From contig CAWHCT010000011.1 in NCBI GenBank assembly GCA_963827785.1, positions 62,001-126,000 of the forward strand: a stretch of DNA of 64,000 bases, written 5' to 3'. Position 1 is the first letter of the stretch. Every line of letters begins with the position of its first letter. Of this stretch, positions 33,514-43,147 are shown piece after piece. The notes beneath the pieces are model-generated. The model was not told the DNA's origin. It saw nothing but the letters and a program-made list of their open reading frames with translations, and made no database searches. The stretch is from Site-B1 sp963827785 (GTDB taxonomy: Bacteria > Bacteroidota > Bacteroidia > Flavobacteriales > Flavobacteriaceae). Position numbers and translations under genes: made by a program.

Positions 33514-34088
33514 AATTCTAAAAAGTTTTTTAAGTAATTGCGTACCAATATCAGCCGATTTTTCTGGGTGAAATTGAGTCGCATAAAAATTATCATGTTG
33601 CATTGCGGCGCAAATGGTAAAATATAATCGCAGGTTGCAATAGCTTGCTCATTTTTTTCAGCATAATAACTGTGTACATAATACATATCATTATCTGTTT
33701 TAATATCCTTGAACAGTTCACCTTTAACTTCAGAAAAATTATTCCAGCCCATATGAGGAACTTTTTCTTTTGGTGGAAATTTCTTCACTTCTGTATTAAA
33801 AATGCCAAGACATTTAGTATCACCTTCTTCACTGTATTCACACATTAGTTGCAAGCCCAAACAAATACCAAGCATTGGTTTTTCAATGGATAAAATGACT
33901 TCATCCAAACCTTTATCCCTTAAATATTTCATGGCAGAACTCGCTTCACCAACACCTGGAAAAATGACTTTGCTTGCATTTAATATTTCTTCTTTATCAT
34001 CTGTAATAATACTTTCATAACCCAAGCGGTTTAAAGCATTTTGAACAGAACGAATATTACCTGCATTGTATTTAATTATTGCTATCAT
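33510..34088 (-). CDS. hisH: Imidazole glycerol phosphate synthase glutaminase subunit HisH (frame-disrupted)
   Basis: A class I glutamine amidotransferase supplying ammonia to HisF. FPGVGEASSAM and the nucleophile region MLGICLGLQLM (Cys) are intact. The C-terminal catalytic His/Glu lie in ATQFHPEKS, which falls in another frame after a missing base near 33600 (expected GCGGCC, found GCGCC). The frame returns with an extra A near 33530. Repair gives 192 residues ending NFLEL, with the TGA overlapping the hisA ATG. The hisB stop overlaps its start codon (34085-34088). Confidence 0.9.
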   Translation of the reverse strand: MIAIIKYNAGNIRSVQNALNRLGYESIITDDKEEILNASKVIFPGVGEASSAMKYLRDKGLDEVILSIEKPMLGICLGLQLMCEYSEEGDTKCLGIFNTEVKKFPPKEKVPHMGWNNFSEVKGELFKDIKTDNDMYYVHSYYAEKNEQAIATCDYILPFAPQCNMIIFMRLNFTQKNRLILVRNYLKNFLEL

Positions 34089-35180
34089 AAACTTCCTTTT
34101 GTACTTGGAATTGAAAAATTGCCTGTTTTAGAAACTGCCATTTTTATGGCTTTTGCAAAGGCTTTAAAAATGGATTCTATTTTGTGGTGTTCGTTATCTC
34201 CTTCAGCTTTAATGTTGAGGTTGCATTTTGAAGCATCACTAAAGGATTTAAAGAAATGCATGAACATTTCTGTTGGCATTTCACCAATCATTTCACGTTT
34301 GAATTCAGTTTCCCAAACCAACCAAGGTCTTCCACCAAAATCAATGGCAACTTGGGCTAAACAATCGTCCATTGGTAATAAAAATCCATATCGTTCAATT
34401 CCTCTTTTACTTCCTAATGCTTTTATAAATGCTTCACCTAAAGTGATGGCAACATCTTCAATGGTGTGGTGTTCGTCAATTTCTAAATCACCATCTACCT
34501 TTACATTTAAATCGATATTTCCATGTTTGGAGATTTGTTCCAGCATGTGGTCGAAAAACCCTAATCCTGTTGAAATATTACTTTGTCCAGAACCATCTAA
34601 ATTAATTTCAACCTGAATATCTGTTTCGTTGGTTTTTCTAACAACTGTTGCAGTTCTTGGAATGGCTTTTAGGTAATTGTAAATTTCTTCCCAAATTGTG
34701 GTTTTTAGCGTTGCATAATCGTTAGCATCTTCACTAATAAAAATACCTTTACTACCTAAATTTTTGTGCTAATTCAATATCTGTTGCTCTATCACCAATT
34801 ACATAGGAATTTTCTAAATCGTAATTTCCGTGAATGTATTTAGTTAATAATCCAGTTCTTGGTTTTCTGGTTGGTGCATTATCTTCTGGAAAGCTTTTAT
34901 CAATAAGGATTTCTGAAAATTTAATTCCTTCATTTTTAAAGGCTTGAATGATTTTATTTTGAGCAGGCCAAAAGGTGTCTTCAGGAAAAGAATCGGTTCC
35001 TAAACCATCTTGATTGGTCACCATAACCAATTCGTAATCCATTTCTCGAGCAATTCTTGACAGCCATTGAAAAACACCTGGATAAAACTCCAGTTTTTCA
35101 AGACTATCTAATTGATAATCTATAGGTGGTTCAATGACCAATGTGCCATCTCTGTCTATAAATAATACTTTCTTTTTCAT
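34085..35180 (-). CDS. hisB: Bifunctional histidinol-phosphatase/imidazoleglycerol-phosphate dehydratase HisB (frame-disrupted)
   Basis: The N-terminal HAD phosphatase domain starts MKKKVLFIDRDGTLVIEPP, and the C-terminal dehydratase has GFFDHMLEQISKHG, DEHHTIEDVAI and GRPWLVWETEFKREMIGE. The enzyme catalyses steps 6 and 8 of histidine synthesis. A single extra A near 34760 (CAAAAATTTAGG, expected CAAAATTTAGG) breaks the frame between the domains. After correction the protein is about 364 residues, close to the family length. It overlaps hisH by 4 bp. The region upstream contains the GIY-YIG insertion. Confidence 0.92.
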
Positions 35181-35198
35181 TTAACTTTAGTTAAATAA

Positions 35199-35217
35199 TC
35201 CTGAATTTATTTCAGGA
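35199..35217. repeat. REP-like palindrome downstream of the GIY-YIG gene
   Basis: TCCTGAA/TTCAGGA 7-bp arms around TTTAT. It belongs to the same palindrome family as 35533-35551 and related copies at 1499-1513, 1551-1569 and 61071-61089. It lies 5 nt past the GIY-YIG stop codon. Confidence 0.8.
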
Positions 35218-35222
35218 CCTTA

Positions 35223-35510
35223 TTAATTTAATTCTATTGTTTCTAATAATGGATTTTTTTCTTTTATAAGATTCCATTTCCATTCTTTATGCCAATTTTT
35301 CAACTGTTTTTCTCTCTTTTTTGCTTCTTTTTTATCTTTAAATTCTTCAAAATATATTAACTGTGTGACATTATATTTTTTAGTAAAACTTGTTCCTGTT
35401 CCATTTTGATGTTGTTCTATCCTTTGATTCAAATCTTCGGTGTAACCAATATATAGTACAGTTCTGTTTTTATTAGTTAAGATATAACAGTAATATAGTT
35501 TTTCATTCAT
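35223..35510 (-). CDS. GIY-YIG nuclease domain protein inside the his operon
   Basis: A stand-alone GIY-YIG domain of about 95 residues: YYCYILTN (first motif) and VLYIGYTEDLNQRIEQHQNG (second, with the catalytic Arg), then TKKYNVTQLIYFEEFKDKKEAKKREKQLK. It is like the UPF0213/YhbQ-type small nucleases common in Bacteroidota. Starts at 35519, 35513 and 35510 are in frame; the last was chosen because the domain begins right after it. It separates hisB from hisC and is flanked on both sides by matching palindromes, suggesting a mobile cassette inserted in an otherwise tightly packed operon. Confidence 0.85.
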   Translation of the reverse strand: MNEKLYYCYILTNKNRTVLYIGYTEDLNQRIEQHQNGTGTSFTKKYNVTQLIYFEEFKDKKEAKKREKQLKNWHKEWKWNLIKEKNPLLETIELN

Positions 35511-35532
35511 CATTGTCATTCAATTTTAAAGT

Positions 35533-35551
35533 TCCTGAAACAAGTTCAGGA
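35533..35551. repeat. REP-like palindrome upstream of the GIY-YIG gene
   Basis: TCCTGAA/TTCAGGA arms around ACAAG, identical in both arms to 35199-35217. It contains the predicted hisC stop codon (35546-35548) and lies 14-23 nt before the possible starts of the GIY-YIG gene. Confidence 0.8.
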
Positions 35552-36582
35552 TTTCGAAATTGATATTAAACCATTTATCAATTTCTCATTCTCATTTGGA
35601 GTTCCAACGGTTATTCTGATGCAATTATTAACAAGCTTATGTCTGTTTCGAGTGATTATTTTTTGAGCATACTAAATCCTGATAAATTTTATTAGCATCA
35701 TCAAATTCAACTAACAGAAAATTAGCATCAGAGGGATATATCTTTTTTACCACATTCAATTGATTCAATTCTTGAATTAATGCTTCTTTTTCTTTTAAAA
35801 TAATTTCAATATTCTTTTTAAAATCTGATTGATTATCCAAAGCATCAATTGCTGCTTGTTGATTTAATTTACTGATGTTATAAGGCATTTTAACCTTATT
35901 CAGAAATTGTATAATTTCATGCGCTCGCATAAGCAATTCCAACACGAGCTGATGCCAAAGCCCAAGCTTTACTAAAGGTTTGAGTAATTATTAAATTTGG
36001 AAATTGATTTAGCGCTTTTAACCAGGATTCAGTTGTGCTGAAATCTATGTAAGCTTCATCAATTATAACAATTCCTTTGAAGTTTTTTAGGATAAATTCA
36101 ACATCTTTTTCACTAAAACAATTTCCTGTTGGATTGTTTGGTGAACAGATAAAAATGAGTTTTAGATTATCATCTTTTAGATAAGGTTTCAGATGATCAG
36201 TATTGATTTGAAAATCATCATCTAAAGGTAATTTTATTAATTCAATATTGTTAATGTCTGCAGCAACTTGATACATTCCGAAGGTAGGAGTGAAGGTCAA
36301 TGCTTTATCAATTTCTGGATTACAGAATATTCTATAAGTCAAATCGATTATTTCATCACTGCCATTACCTATGAAAATATTTTCAGTTGGTATATTTTTG
36401 AATGCAGAAAGTTTTTGTTTTAATTCTTTTTGATACGAATCAGGATAGCGATTCAAGGTTCCAAACGGATTCTCATTGGCATCCAGAAATACTCCTTCGT
36501 CACCCGAAAACTCATCTCGAGCACTCGAGTATGGCTTAAGTGATAATATATTTGGTCTGACTAAATCTTTTAAATTAAACAT
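35546..36582 (-). CDS. hisC: Histidinol-phosphate aminotransferase HisC (frame-disrupted)
   Basis: A PLP-dependent aminotransferase (fold type I) for histidine step 7. ICSPNNPTGN, VIIDEAYIDFS and the Schiff-base region TQTFSKAWALASARVGIAYAS (Lys) are seen. Two breaks occur: near 35930 (AGCGCATGAA, where one base less gives YAS-HEIIQFLNKVKMPYN) and near 35662 (six A, five expected), after which the protein continues ITRNRHKLVNNCIRITVGTP. Repair gives 344 residues, the usual length. The stop lies within the palindrome flanking the GIY-YIG gene, so the very C-terminus may have been altered by that insertion. Confidence 0.9.
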
Positions 36583-37866
36583 TCTTTATACTTTTTAATC
36601 TTACTGTAACCGCATTTTTGTGAGCGAATAATTCTTCGGCTTCTGCCATTAATTCAATAGCTGGACCAATGGTTTTGATACCTTCTTTGTTTAAATTCTG
36701 AAACGTGATTTTCTTTACAAAACTATCCAAAGAAACACCACTATAATTTTTTGCATAACCATTTGTTGGTAAGGTGTGATTGGTTCCACTTGCATAATCA
36801 CCAGCACTTTCACAACTGTATTTTCCTAAAAATACTGAACCTGCATTTGTTATTTTATTTATATAATCTGAAGCAGTTATCAGTTGCAAAAATTAAATGT
36901 TCAGGAGCATATAAATTACTGAATTCAATACATTCATCAATTGAATTTAGAAGAATAGAACGACTTATTTTCAAAGCTTCAGTTGCTATTTCCTGACGTG
37001 GCAGTTGCTTCATTTGTTTTTCTAATTCAGAATTAGTTTTGTTAATGATTTCTTCATCATCTGACAATAAAATCACTTGACTGTCTGCTCCATGTTCAGC
37101 TTGAGATAACAAATCTGCTGCAATAAATTCAGGATTACTGGTTTTGTCTGCAATCACTAAAACTTCACTTGGACCAGCAGGCATATCGATAGCAACACCT
37201 TCTTGCTGAATCAATTCTTTTGCTTTAGTAACAAACTGATTTCCTGGTCCGAAAATTTTATAAACCTGTGGAATGGTTTCTGTTCCGTAAGCCATGGCTG
37301 CAATAGCTTGAGCACCTCCAACTTTATATATTTTAGTAATACCAACCAAGTTTGCAGTATATAATATAGCTGGATTAATATTGCCTTCTTTATTTGGTGG
37401 TGTACATAAAATAATCTCTTTACATCCAGCTAGATTTTGCAGGAATTCCTAACATTAAAATAGTTGAAAATAAAGGAGCAGAACCACCTGGAATATACAA
37501 TCCGACTTTTTCAATAGCAACAGATTTTCTCCAGCATTTTACACCTTTTGTGGTTTCAATGATTTGTTCTTCTTCTTTTTGAGACGCGTGAAAGGTTTCA
37601 ATGTTGTGCTTTGCTAAATTGATAGCATCTTTTAAATCTTGATTGATTTGATTGTTTGCAAAATCTATTTCAGATTGAGTTACTTCGATACTTTCTAAAA
37701 CAACTTTATCAAATTTTTCGGAATATTTTAAAAGAGCAGAATCTTTATTGATTTTTACATCCAATAAAATATCATTCACCAAACTGTTGAGCGATTCCTG
37801 TTCGAAAGCTGGTCGCTCGCATAAGGTCTGCCATTCTTTTTTATTTGGATACTTAAACATTTTCAT
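36575..37866 (-). CDS. hisD: Histidinol dehydrogenase HisD (frame-disrupted)
   Basis: A zinc-dependent enzyme for the last two oxidations to histidine. KVGLYIPGGSAPLFSTILMLGIPA, KIFGPGNQFVTKAK and AGPSEVLVIADKTSNPEFIAADLLSQAEHG are present. The frame breaks near 37432 (GCAAAATCTAGC, one base too many before LAGCKEI) and near 36882 (AACTGC, one base too many before ASDYINKITNAGSVFLG). After both corrections the protein is 429 residues, the family length. The start overlaps the hisG stop and the end overlaps hisC by 8 bp. Confidence 0.92.
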
Positions 37867-38723
37867 TACAATACCATTTTATCAATTGGAACAATCAAAA
37901 TACCTTCAGCTCCGGCGTTTTTTAATTCGTCAATACTATTCCAGAATTTGTCTTCGTCTATAACAGAGTGGAGTGAACTCCAGCCTTCTTGTGCCAGTGG
38001 CATGATAGTCGGACTTTTTAGAACTGGAAGAATTTTACTCACTTCTTCTATTTTATCATTAGGGACATTCATTAAAACATACTTTGAATTTTTGGCTCGC
38101 AGTACTGCTTTGATTCGAAAAAGGAATTTATCTAAGATCGCCTCTTTATCAGAATCAAGATTTATATTCTTTGCCAGAACGGCTTCTGATCTTAAAATAA
38201 CCTGTGTTTCACGCAAGCCATTTTTAAACAAGGTGCTGCCAGAGCTTACAATGTCGCAAATACCATCGGCTAAACCAATATTTGGTGAAATTTCAACAGA
38301 GCCGGAAATTACATGTATCTCGGCATTGATATCATTCTTCTTTAGAAAAGTATTTAAAGTGTTTGGATAGGATGTTGCTATCTTTTTACCATTAAAATAA
38401 TCAGCAGTGTTTGATTCTATTCGTTTAGGTACTGCCAGTGACACTCTACATTTGGCAAAGCCCAATTTTTGAACAGTTTCAGTATCTTTTTCTTTTTCAA
38501 TCAAGATGTTCTCACCAATAATGGCAATATCCACGACACCATCCTCAATATATTGGGGGATATCAGAATTGCGTAAATACAGCACTTCCATAGGAAAATT
38601 ACGAGCCGTTACCTTCAACTGGTCTTTGCCATTGTCGATCTTGATCCCACAATCTTTTAGTAGATTTAAGGAATCCTCGTTAAGTCGTCCGCTTTTTTGA
38701 ATAGCTATTTTTAATTTACTCAT
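37866..38723 (-). CDS. hisG: ATP phosphoribosyltransferase HisG (long form)
   Basis: 285 residues, the long form with a C-terminal regulatory (ACT-like) domain that binds histidine for feedback inhibition. The N-terminus is KLKIAIQKSGRLNEDSLNLLKDCGI, and DGICDIVSSGSTLFKNGL matches the PRPP-binding signature. It catalyses the first step of histidine synthesis. It is the first structural gene of the operon, downstream of the His-codon leader and attenuator, and its frame is intact. The stop overlaps the hisD start by one base. Confidence 0.96.
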   Translation of the reverse strand: MSKLKIAIQKSGRLNEDSLNLLKDCGIKIDNGKDQLKVTARNFPMEVLYLRNSDIPQYIEDGVVDIAIIGENILIEKEKDTETVQKLGFAKCRVSLAVPKRIESNTADYFNGKKIATSYPNTLNTFLKKNDINAEIHVISGSVEISPNIGLADGICDIVSSGSTLFKNGLRETQVILRSEAVLAKNINLDSDKEAILDKFLFRIKAVLRAKNSKYVLMNVPNDKIEEVSKILPVLKSPTIMPLAQEGWSSLHSVIDEDKFWNSIDELKNAGAEGILIVPIDKMVL

Positions 38724-38763
38724 TTTATTATTTATTATATCTGAGTAAAATCAATTTGGATGG

Positions 38764-38802
38764 AAATAAAAAATCCGTCTTGATTTTGCTCAGACGGATT
38801 TT
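38764..38802 (-). terminator. his attenuator terminator hairpin
   Basis: An 11-bp stem (38770-38780 with 38792-38802) around an 11-nt loop, followed on the minus strand by a run of T. It lies between the His-rich leader peptide and hisG, the position expected of an attenuator. Confidence 0.88.
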
Positions 38803-38844
38803 AAAAATTTTATGTTTTAATTACACATATCAATTTCCTATCGC

Positions 38845-38889
38845 CTAAGAGCAATTATGAGAATGATGATGTAATGTAAAAAATGTCAT
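38845..38889 (-). CDS. hisL: his operon leader peptide
   Basis: A 14-codon ORF reading MTFFTLHHHSHNCS, with four His codons in a block of five, then TAG. It follows a consensus promoter and precedes a terminator hairpin ahead of hisG. Stalling on the His codons when charged tRNA-His is scarce would allow read-through. Such a short frame is easily missed by gene callers. Confidence 0.9.
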   Translation of the reverse strand: MTFFTLHHHSHNCS

Positions 38890-38906
38890 TGGTTTATTTA
38901 ACTGGG

Positions 38907-38938
38907 CAAACGTAGTAAGTATTTTTTTAGTAAACAAA
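38907..38938 (-). promoter_or_regulatory. his operon promoter
   Basis: On the minus strand TTTG (38935-38938) and TACGTTTG (38907-38914) are separated by 20 nt, a full match to the Bacteroidota consensus. The leader peptide ATG at 38889 lies about 18 nt after the -7 element. Confidence 0.85.
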
Positions 38939-39208
38939 TTTTTAATAAAATGTTGCCTGTTTTTTAGGAATTGATATTTTAAGTAAGTTTTAATTGAATT
39001 TAATTTATTAATTGGCTCAATTTTATTTAAGTTCTTATCAAGAACCTAATATTATAAATTGGTAACGATCTAAAAAATAAGGTCTTATTTGAATTCGTTT
39101 AATTTAAAAAATTATTATTTATTATTCCAAAAATTTCTACTTAAAAGTTTTCAACTGTAATTGTTATTAAAATAAAAATGACTTTGTTTTAGGTGGTTTT
39201 TTGTACCT
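38939..39208. other. Intergenic region between his and nrdJ
   Basis: Very AT-rich sequence with a small inverted repeat (GTTCTT-N3-AAGAAC near 39030). I see no ORF, RNA gene or cobalamin-riboswitch-like structure in it. Confidence 0.5.
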
Positions 39209-39216
39209 TATTTTTG
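39209..39216 (+). promoter_or_regulatory. Probable nrdJ promoter -7 element
   Basis: TATTTTTG matches TAnnTTTG. A TTTG at 39183-39186 is spaced 22 nt upstream, slightly long. The start codon at 39253 follows 36 nt later. Confidence 0.55.
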
Positions 39217-39252
39217 TGCTATCCTATCAAATTTTTAAAAATTAATAGCATT

Positions 39253-41799
39253 ATGAGTAAAGACACTTTACTGCAACAAATTTACACCTATCAAGATGTT
39301 TTAAGCAAATCATTAGACTATTTCAATAATGACGAATTGGCTGCCACTACGTGGATCAATAAATATTGTTTAAAAGACAAAAATGGCAATTATTTAGAAA
39401 GATCACCTGATGATATGCATCGTAGAATGGCTGAGCAATTTGGGCGAATAGAAAGTAAATACCTGATTAGCGAAAGTTCAACAGATAATTTATCAAAATA
39501 TGGCAAGAATAGAGAACCCTTAACTACTGAGAAGATTTATCAGCTATTTAAAGATTTTAAATATGTGATTCCTCAAGGAAGTGTCATGTATGGTTTAGGT
39601 AATAATGAGGTAATCGCTTCATTATCAAATTGTATAGTTGTGCCTTCAGTTTTAGATTCTTATGGAGGAGTATGTTATACAGATCAGCAATTGGCCCAAT
39701 TGTTTAAAAGACGTTGTGGAGTCGGAGTTGACCTATCAGAATTAAGACCTAAAGATGCTTCCGTTTCCAATGCAGCTGGCTCTACAACTGGAGCTGTTTC
39801 GTTTATGAATCGTTTTTCAAACACAACCAGGGAAGTTGCTCAAAACGGACGTCGTGGAGCTCTTATGTTAACTTTAGATGTAAAGCATCCTGATATTGAG
39901 GATTTTGTGACCATTAAACAAGATCTTTCTAAAATTACGGGTGCTAATGTATCCATTCGTTTGTCAGATGAATTCATGAATGCTGTTGTGAATGATGATA
40001 AATTTACACTTCAATGGCCAATTGATAGTAAGGAACCAAGATATACAAGAGAGATTGAGGCTAAAGATCTTTGGAATAAAATTATCACATGTGCTCATAA
40101 TACTGCTGAACCCGGTTTGATTTTCTGGGACAGACAACACCATTATTCAACATCTTCCGTGTATCCGGAATTTAAAAATAGTTCAACAAATCCATGCTCA
40201 GAAATTGCTATGCAAGGTGGTGATAGCTGCAGATTGATAGCTGTTAATTTGTTCAGTTTTGTTGAAGAACCATTTACCAAAAAAGCAAAATTCAATTACA
40301 AAAAATTCTATGAAGTTGTATACGAAACACAGCGATTGATGGATGACTTGGTTGATCTTGAATTAGAGGCCGTTGAAAAGATTCTTGCTAAAATTGATGC
40401 TGATCCTGAACCAGATCATATTAAATATGCAGAAAGAGAAACATGGAAATTATTGGCTGAAACAGGTAGAAAAGGGAGACGTACAGGATTAGGATTTACA
40501 GCTTTGGCAGATGCCATAGCTGCTTTAGGAATTAAATTCGATACTGATGATGCATTGACTGTTGTTGATGAATTAATGAAGACAAAGATGTCTGCAGAAT
40601 TCGATAGTAGCATTGATATGTCAATTACAAGAGGACAGTTCGAAGGCTTTAACAGAAATATTGAAGACACTTCTGAATTCGTGCAAATGATGAATGAAGA
40701 ATTCCCGGAAATGTATCAAAGAATGATGGAAAATGGTAGAAGAAATATTTCCATTAGTACAGTTGCACCAACAGGTTCATTAAGTATGCTTGCCCAAGTA
40801 TCTTCAGGGATAGAACCAGTATTCATGCTGTCCTATGTTCGTAGACGAAAAGTGAATACCAGTGATGAAAATACTAGAATTGACTTTGTAGATGATCTAG
40901 GTGATGCCTTTGAGGAGTTTACAGTTTATCATAAAAATCTTGAAACTTGGATGAATGCAAGCGGCAAAACCGAAATTTCAGAAAGTCCTTATGCTGGAGC
41001 AACCGCACCGGAGATTGATTGGAGAAAGCGGGTAGAAATGCAGGCGTTAGTCCAAAAGTATACTACACACTCTATTAGTTCAACTATTAACTTAGCAACA
41101 GATGTTACTGTTGACCTTGTTGGGGATATTTATGTGGATTCATGGAAAAAAGGATTGAAAGGAATCACTGTTTACAGAGATGGTTCGAGAAGTGGAATTT
41201 TGGTGTCAACAAAGGATAATAAAGTAGAAGAAAATAAATACTTAACAGAAACATTTGTTACCAAAAGGCCTCACAAAGTACAGGCCGAAATAGTGCGATT
41301 TCATAACGAATCGGAAAAATGGTTAGCTGTAATTGGATTGGTGGAAGGAAGACCTTATGAAGTATTCACCGGAAAAATGAAAGACGCTTTTAATTTGCCA
41401 CAATGGGTTGAAAAAGGTTGGGTATTAAAGAATAGAAATGAAGATGGCACTTCTAGATACGATTTCCAATACATTGACAGTGATGGTTATAAAACAACCA
41501 TTGAAGGCTTATCACGTTCCTTCAATAAAGAATTCTGGAACTATGCTAAACTAATTTCTGGTGTATTGCGTCATGGTATGCCAATGGCCTATGTAGTTGA
41601 TCTTATCCAGAATTTGAATTTGTACGACGAGCATATCAATACATGGAAAAATGGTGTGGCCCGAGCTTTAAAACGCTTTGTTCCGGAAGGCACCCAGGCA
41701 AAAGACAAAAAGTGTCCTAATTGCAGTGATCCGGAAGGATTGGTATTTGAAGAAGGCTGTTTAAAGTGCAAAAGCTGTGGACATTCTAAATGTGGGTAA
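39253..41799 (+). CDS. nrdJ: Adenosylcobalamin-dependent (class II) ribonucleoside-diphosphate reductase
   Basis: 848 residues. The substrate-site Cys lies in SNCIVVPSV. The region NPCSEIAMQGGDSCRLIAVNLFS contains the NxCxE catalytic motif. VAPTGSLSMLAQVSSGIEPVFMLSY and GITVYRDGSRSG follow. The C-terminus ends in a zinc-ribbon-like CPNC...CLKCKSCGHSKC segment with redox-active cysteines. It makes deoxyribonucleotides using a B12-derived radical, without oxygen. The ATG at 39253 was chosen; earlier in-frame starts include the promoter. A strong terminator follows at 41841-41876. Its frame is intact, unlike several neighbours. Confidence 0.93.
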   Translation: MSKDTLLQQIYTYQDVLSKSLDYFNNDELAATTWINKYCLKDKNGNYLERSPDDMHRRMAEQFGRIESKYLISESSTDNLSKYGKNREPLTTEKIYQLFKDFKYVIPQGSVMYGLGNNEVIASLSNCIVVPSVLDSYGGVCYTDQQLAQLFKRRCGVGVDLSELRPKDASVSNAAGSTTGAVSFMNRFSNTTREVAQNGRRGALMLTLDVKHPDIEDFVTIKQDLSKITGANVSIRLSDEFMNAVVNDDKFTLQWPIDSKEPRYTREIEAKDLWNKIITCAHNTAEPGLIFWDRQHHYSTSSVYPEFKNSSTNPCSEIAMQGGDSCRLIAVNLFSFVEEPFTKKAKFNYKKFYEVVYETQRLMDDLVDLELEAVEKILAKIDADPEPDHIKYAERETWKLLAETGRKGRRTGLGFTALADAIAALGIKFDTDDALTVVDELMKTKMSAEFDSSIDMSITRGQFEGFNRNIEDTSEFVQMMNEEFPEMYQRMMENGRRNISISTVAPTGSLSMLAQVSSGIEPVFMLSYVRRRKVNTSDENTRIDFVDDLGDAFEEFTVYHKNLETWMNASGKTEISESPYAGATAPEIDWRKRVEMQALVQKYTTHSISSTINLATDVTVDLVGDIYVDSWKKGLKGITVYRDGSRSGILVSTKDNKVEENKYLTETFVTKRPHKVQAEIVRFHNESEKWLAVIGLVEGRPYEVFTGKMKDAFNLPQWVEKGWVLKNRNEDGTSRYDFQYIDSDGYKTTIEGLSRSFNKEFWNYAKLISGVLRHGMPMAYVVDLIQNLNLYDEHINTWKNGVARALKRFVPEGTQAKDKKCPNCSDPEGLVFEEGCLKCKSCGHSKCG

Positions 41800-41802
41800 T
41801 TA

Positions 41803-41822
41803 ATTCCTGCTAAAGCAGGAAT
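41803..41822. repeat. Dispersed palindrome after nrdJ
   Basis: ATTCCTGC/GCAGGAAT 8-bp arms around TAAA, followed by CTCATT. The same tail (TCTCATT) follows the palindrome at 61071-61089, suggesting the same dispersed family. Confidence 0.65.
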
Positions 41823-41840
41823 CTCATTAGTAATAAATTG

Positions 41841-41876
41841 GACCTATAAAGTTTAAAAACCTTATAGGTCTTTTTT
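41841..41876 (+). terminator. nrdJ terminator
   Basis: The stem GACCTATAA/TTATAGGTC with an A-rich loop is followed by TTTTTTA on the plus strand, 42 nt after the nrdJ stop. Confidence 0.85.
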
Positions 41877-41951
41877 ATTCTTGTAGGTATCGGAATAAAC
41901 AAAAACTCTAATTAAATATTTATTCATCCCTAGGAGATAAATTTATTTTTT

Positions 41952-42276
41952 TTAATAATTATTTTGAAAAACTGTTAGAATTAACAATATCAAGTGATAA
42001 AGAAATGGTATAAAAACTAAAATCACCCAAACCTTTTTAGTTTTGAAGCTATTCTTGTCTTTGGACCAGATTAGTATAGGTAGTAAAAAGGACCAAAAAA
42101 GCATTAGATTTACAGCTGCTTTAGTTAATAGATTCCCATATTTCCAAATCCATCTAAATTCACCAAATCTGTAAGACTTCGATCCATCCAGGAATAAACA
42201 AACATATAAATAATATTCCCCAAATAAGTAGTGTTGAAATTTTAGGAGATAATATCAATCTTATAATGTTAGTCAT
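41952..42276 (-). CDS. Small hypothetical membrane protein (frame-disrupted)
   Basis: The first frame reads MTNIIRLILSPKISTLL and a hydrophobic span, then ends prematurely. Shifting frame near 42190 (GGATGGATCG) continues as DGSKSYRFGEFRWIWKYGNLL, two more hydrophobic spans and a TAA at 41952. The likely product is about 105 residues with three membrane segments. I do not recognise the family. The disruption is one of several single-base breaks in this part of the window. It lies directly upstream of the kdsA stop on the same side. Confidence 0.5.
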
Positions 42277-42290
42277 AAGATTTGATAAGA

Positions 42291-43108
42291 TCAAAGTGAA
42301 TTAACCACTTTCCTAATAGCAACCAAATTGGTAAGCAGTTTTTCTAGATGATCTAAATGAAGCATATTGGCGCCATCACTTTTGGCATTAGCCGGATCAA
42401 AATGTGTTTCTATAAATAAGCCATCTACATTATTTACAACCCCGGCACGAGCAATGGTTTCTATCATATCAGGACGTCCTCCAGTAACTCCTGAACTTTG
42501 ATTAGGTTGTTGTAATGAATGCGTTACATCTAAAATGACAGGAGCATATTGGCGCATGGTAGGAATTCCTCTGAAATCAACGATCATATCCTGATAACCA
42601 AACATGGTGCCTCTGTCAGTTATCCATGCTTTATCATTTCCTGCATCTTTAACTTTTTGCACGGCATGTTTCATGGCTTCAGGACTCATGAACTGTCCTT
42701 TTTTAAGATTGACAACTTTTCCTGTTTTTGCAGCCGCCACTACCAAATCGGTTTGACGGACTAAAAATGCAGGAATCTGCAGCACATCAACATATTGAGC
42801 TGCAAGTTCAGCATCAGAAACCTCGTGAATATCTGTTACAGTTGGGATATTAAACGTTTTGGAAACTTTACTGAGAATTTTTAAGGCTTTTTCATCTCCA
42901 ATTCCAGTAAAACTATCAATTCTACTTCTGTTAGCTTTTTTAAAACTTCCTTTAAAAACATAAGGAATTCCAAGCTTATCAGTTATCAAACAACTTTTTC
43001 TGCAATGCGTAAAGCCATATCTTCACCTTCAATGGCACATGGTCCTGCCAAAAGAAAAAAGTTGTTGGAATTATTATGTTTTAATTTCGGAATATCTTGA
43101 AGGTTCAT
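42291..43108 (-). CDS. kdsA: 3-deoxy-8-phosphooctulonate synthase KdsA (frame-disrupted)
   Basis: A TIM-barrel enzyme condensing PEP with arabinose-5-phosphate to form Kdo-8-P, the precursor of lipopolysaccharide core Kdo. The main frame has FKGSFKKANRSRIDSFTG, TDIHEVSDAELAAQYVDVLQIPAFLVRQTDL, TDRGTMFGYQDM and THFDPANAKSDGANML. The N-terminal part (MNLQDIPKLKH, then NFFLLAGPCAIEGEDMALRIAEKVV) is in another frame; one base is missing near 42990 (GTTGTTTGATAACTG). The repaired length of 272 residues matches the family. Kdo synthesis is usually essential, supporting sequence error. Confidence 0.92.
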
Positions 43109-43147
43109 GAGTTTAATAGTTCAAATTTAAGCCCCAAAGATAATCAT

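Noticed and set aside
34041..34616. 191-codon plus-strand ORF opposite hisB and hisH
   Set aside because: Shadow of conserved his genes on the other strand; the translated sequence has no recognisable domain.
29476..38723. True pseudogenisation of the his operon
   Set aside because: The promoter, attenuator and gene overlaps are intact, every frame can be restored by single-base changes to family length, and similar breaks occur in typA and kdsA, so sequence error is favoured.
38939..39252. Possible cobalamin riboswitch before the B12-dependent ribonucleotide reductase
   Set aside because: The AT-rich leader shows no B12-box-like conserved sequence and no large structured region; only a small inverted repeat is present.
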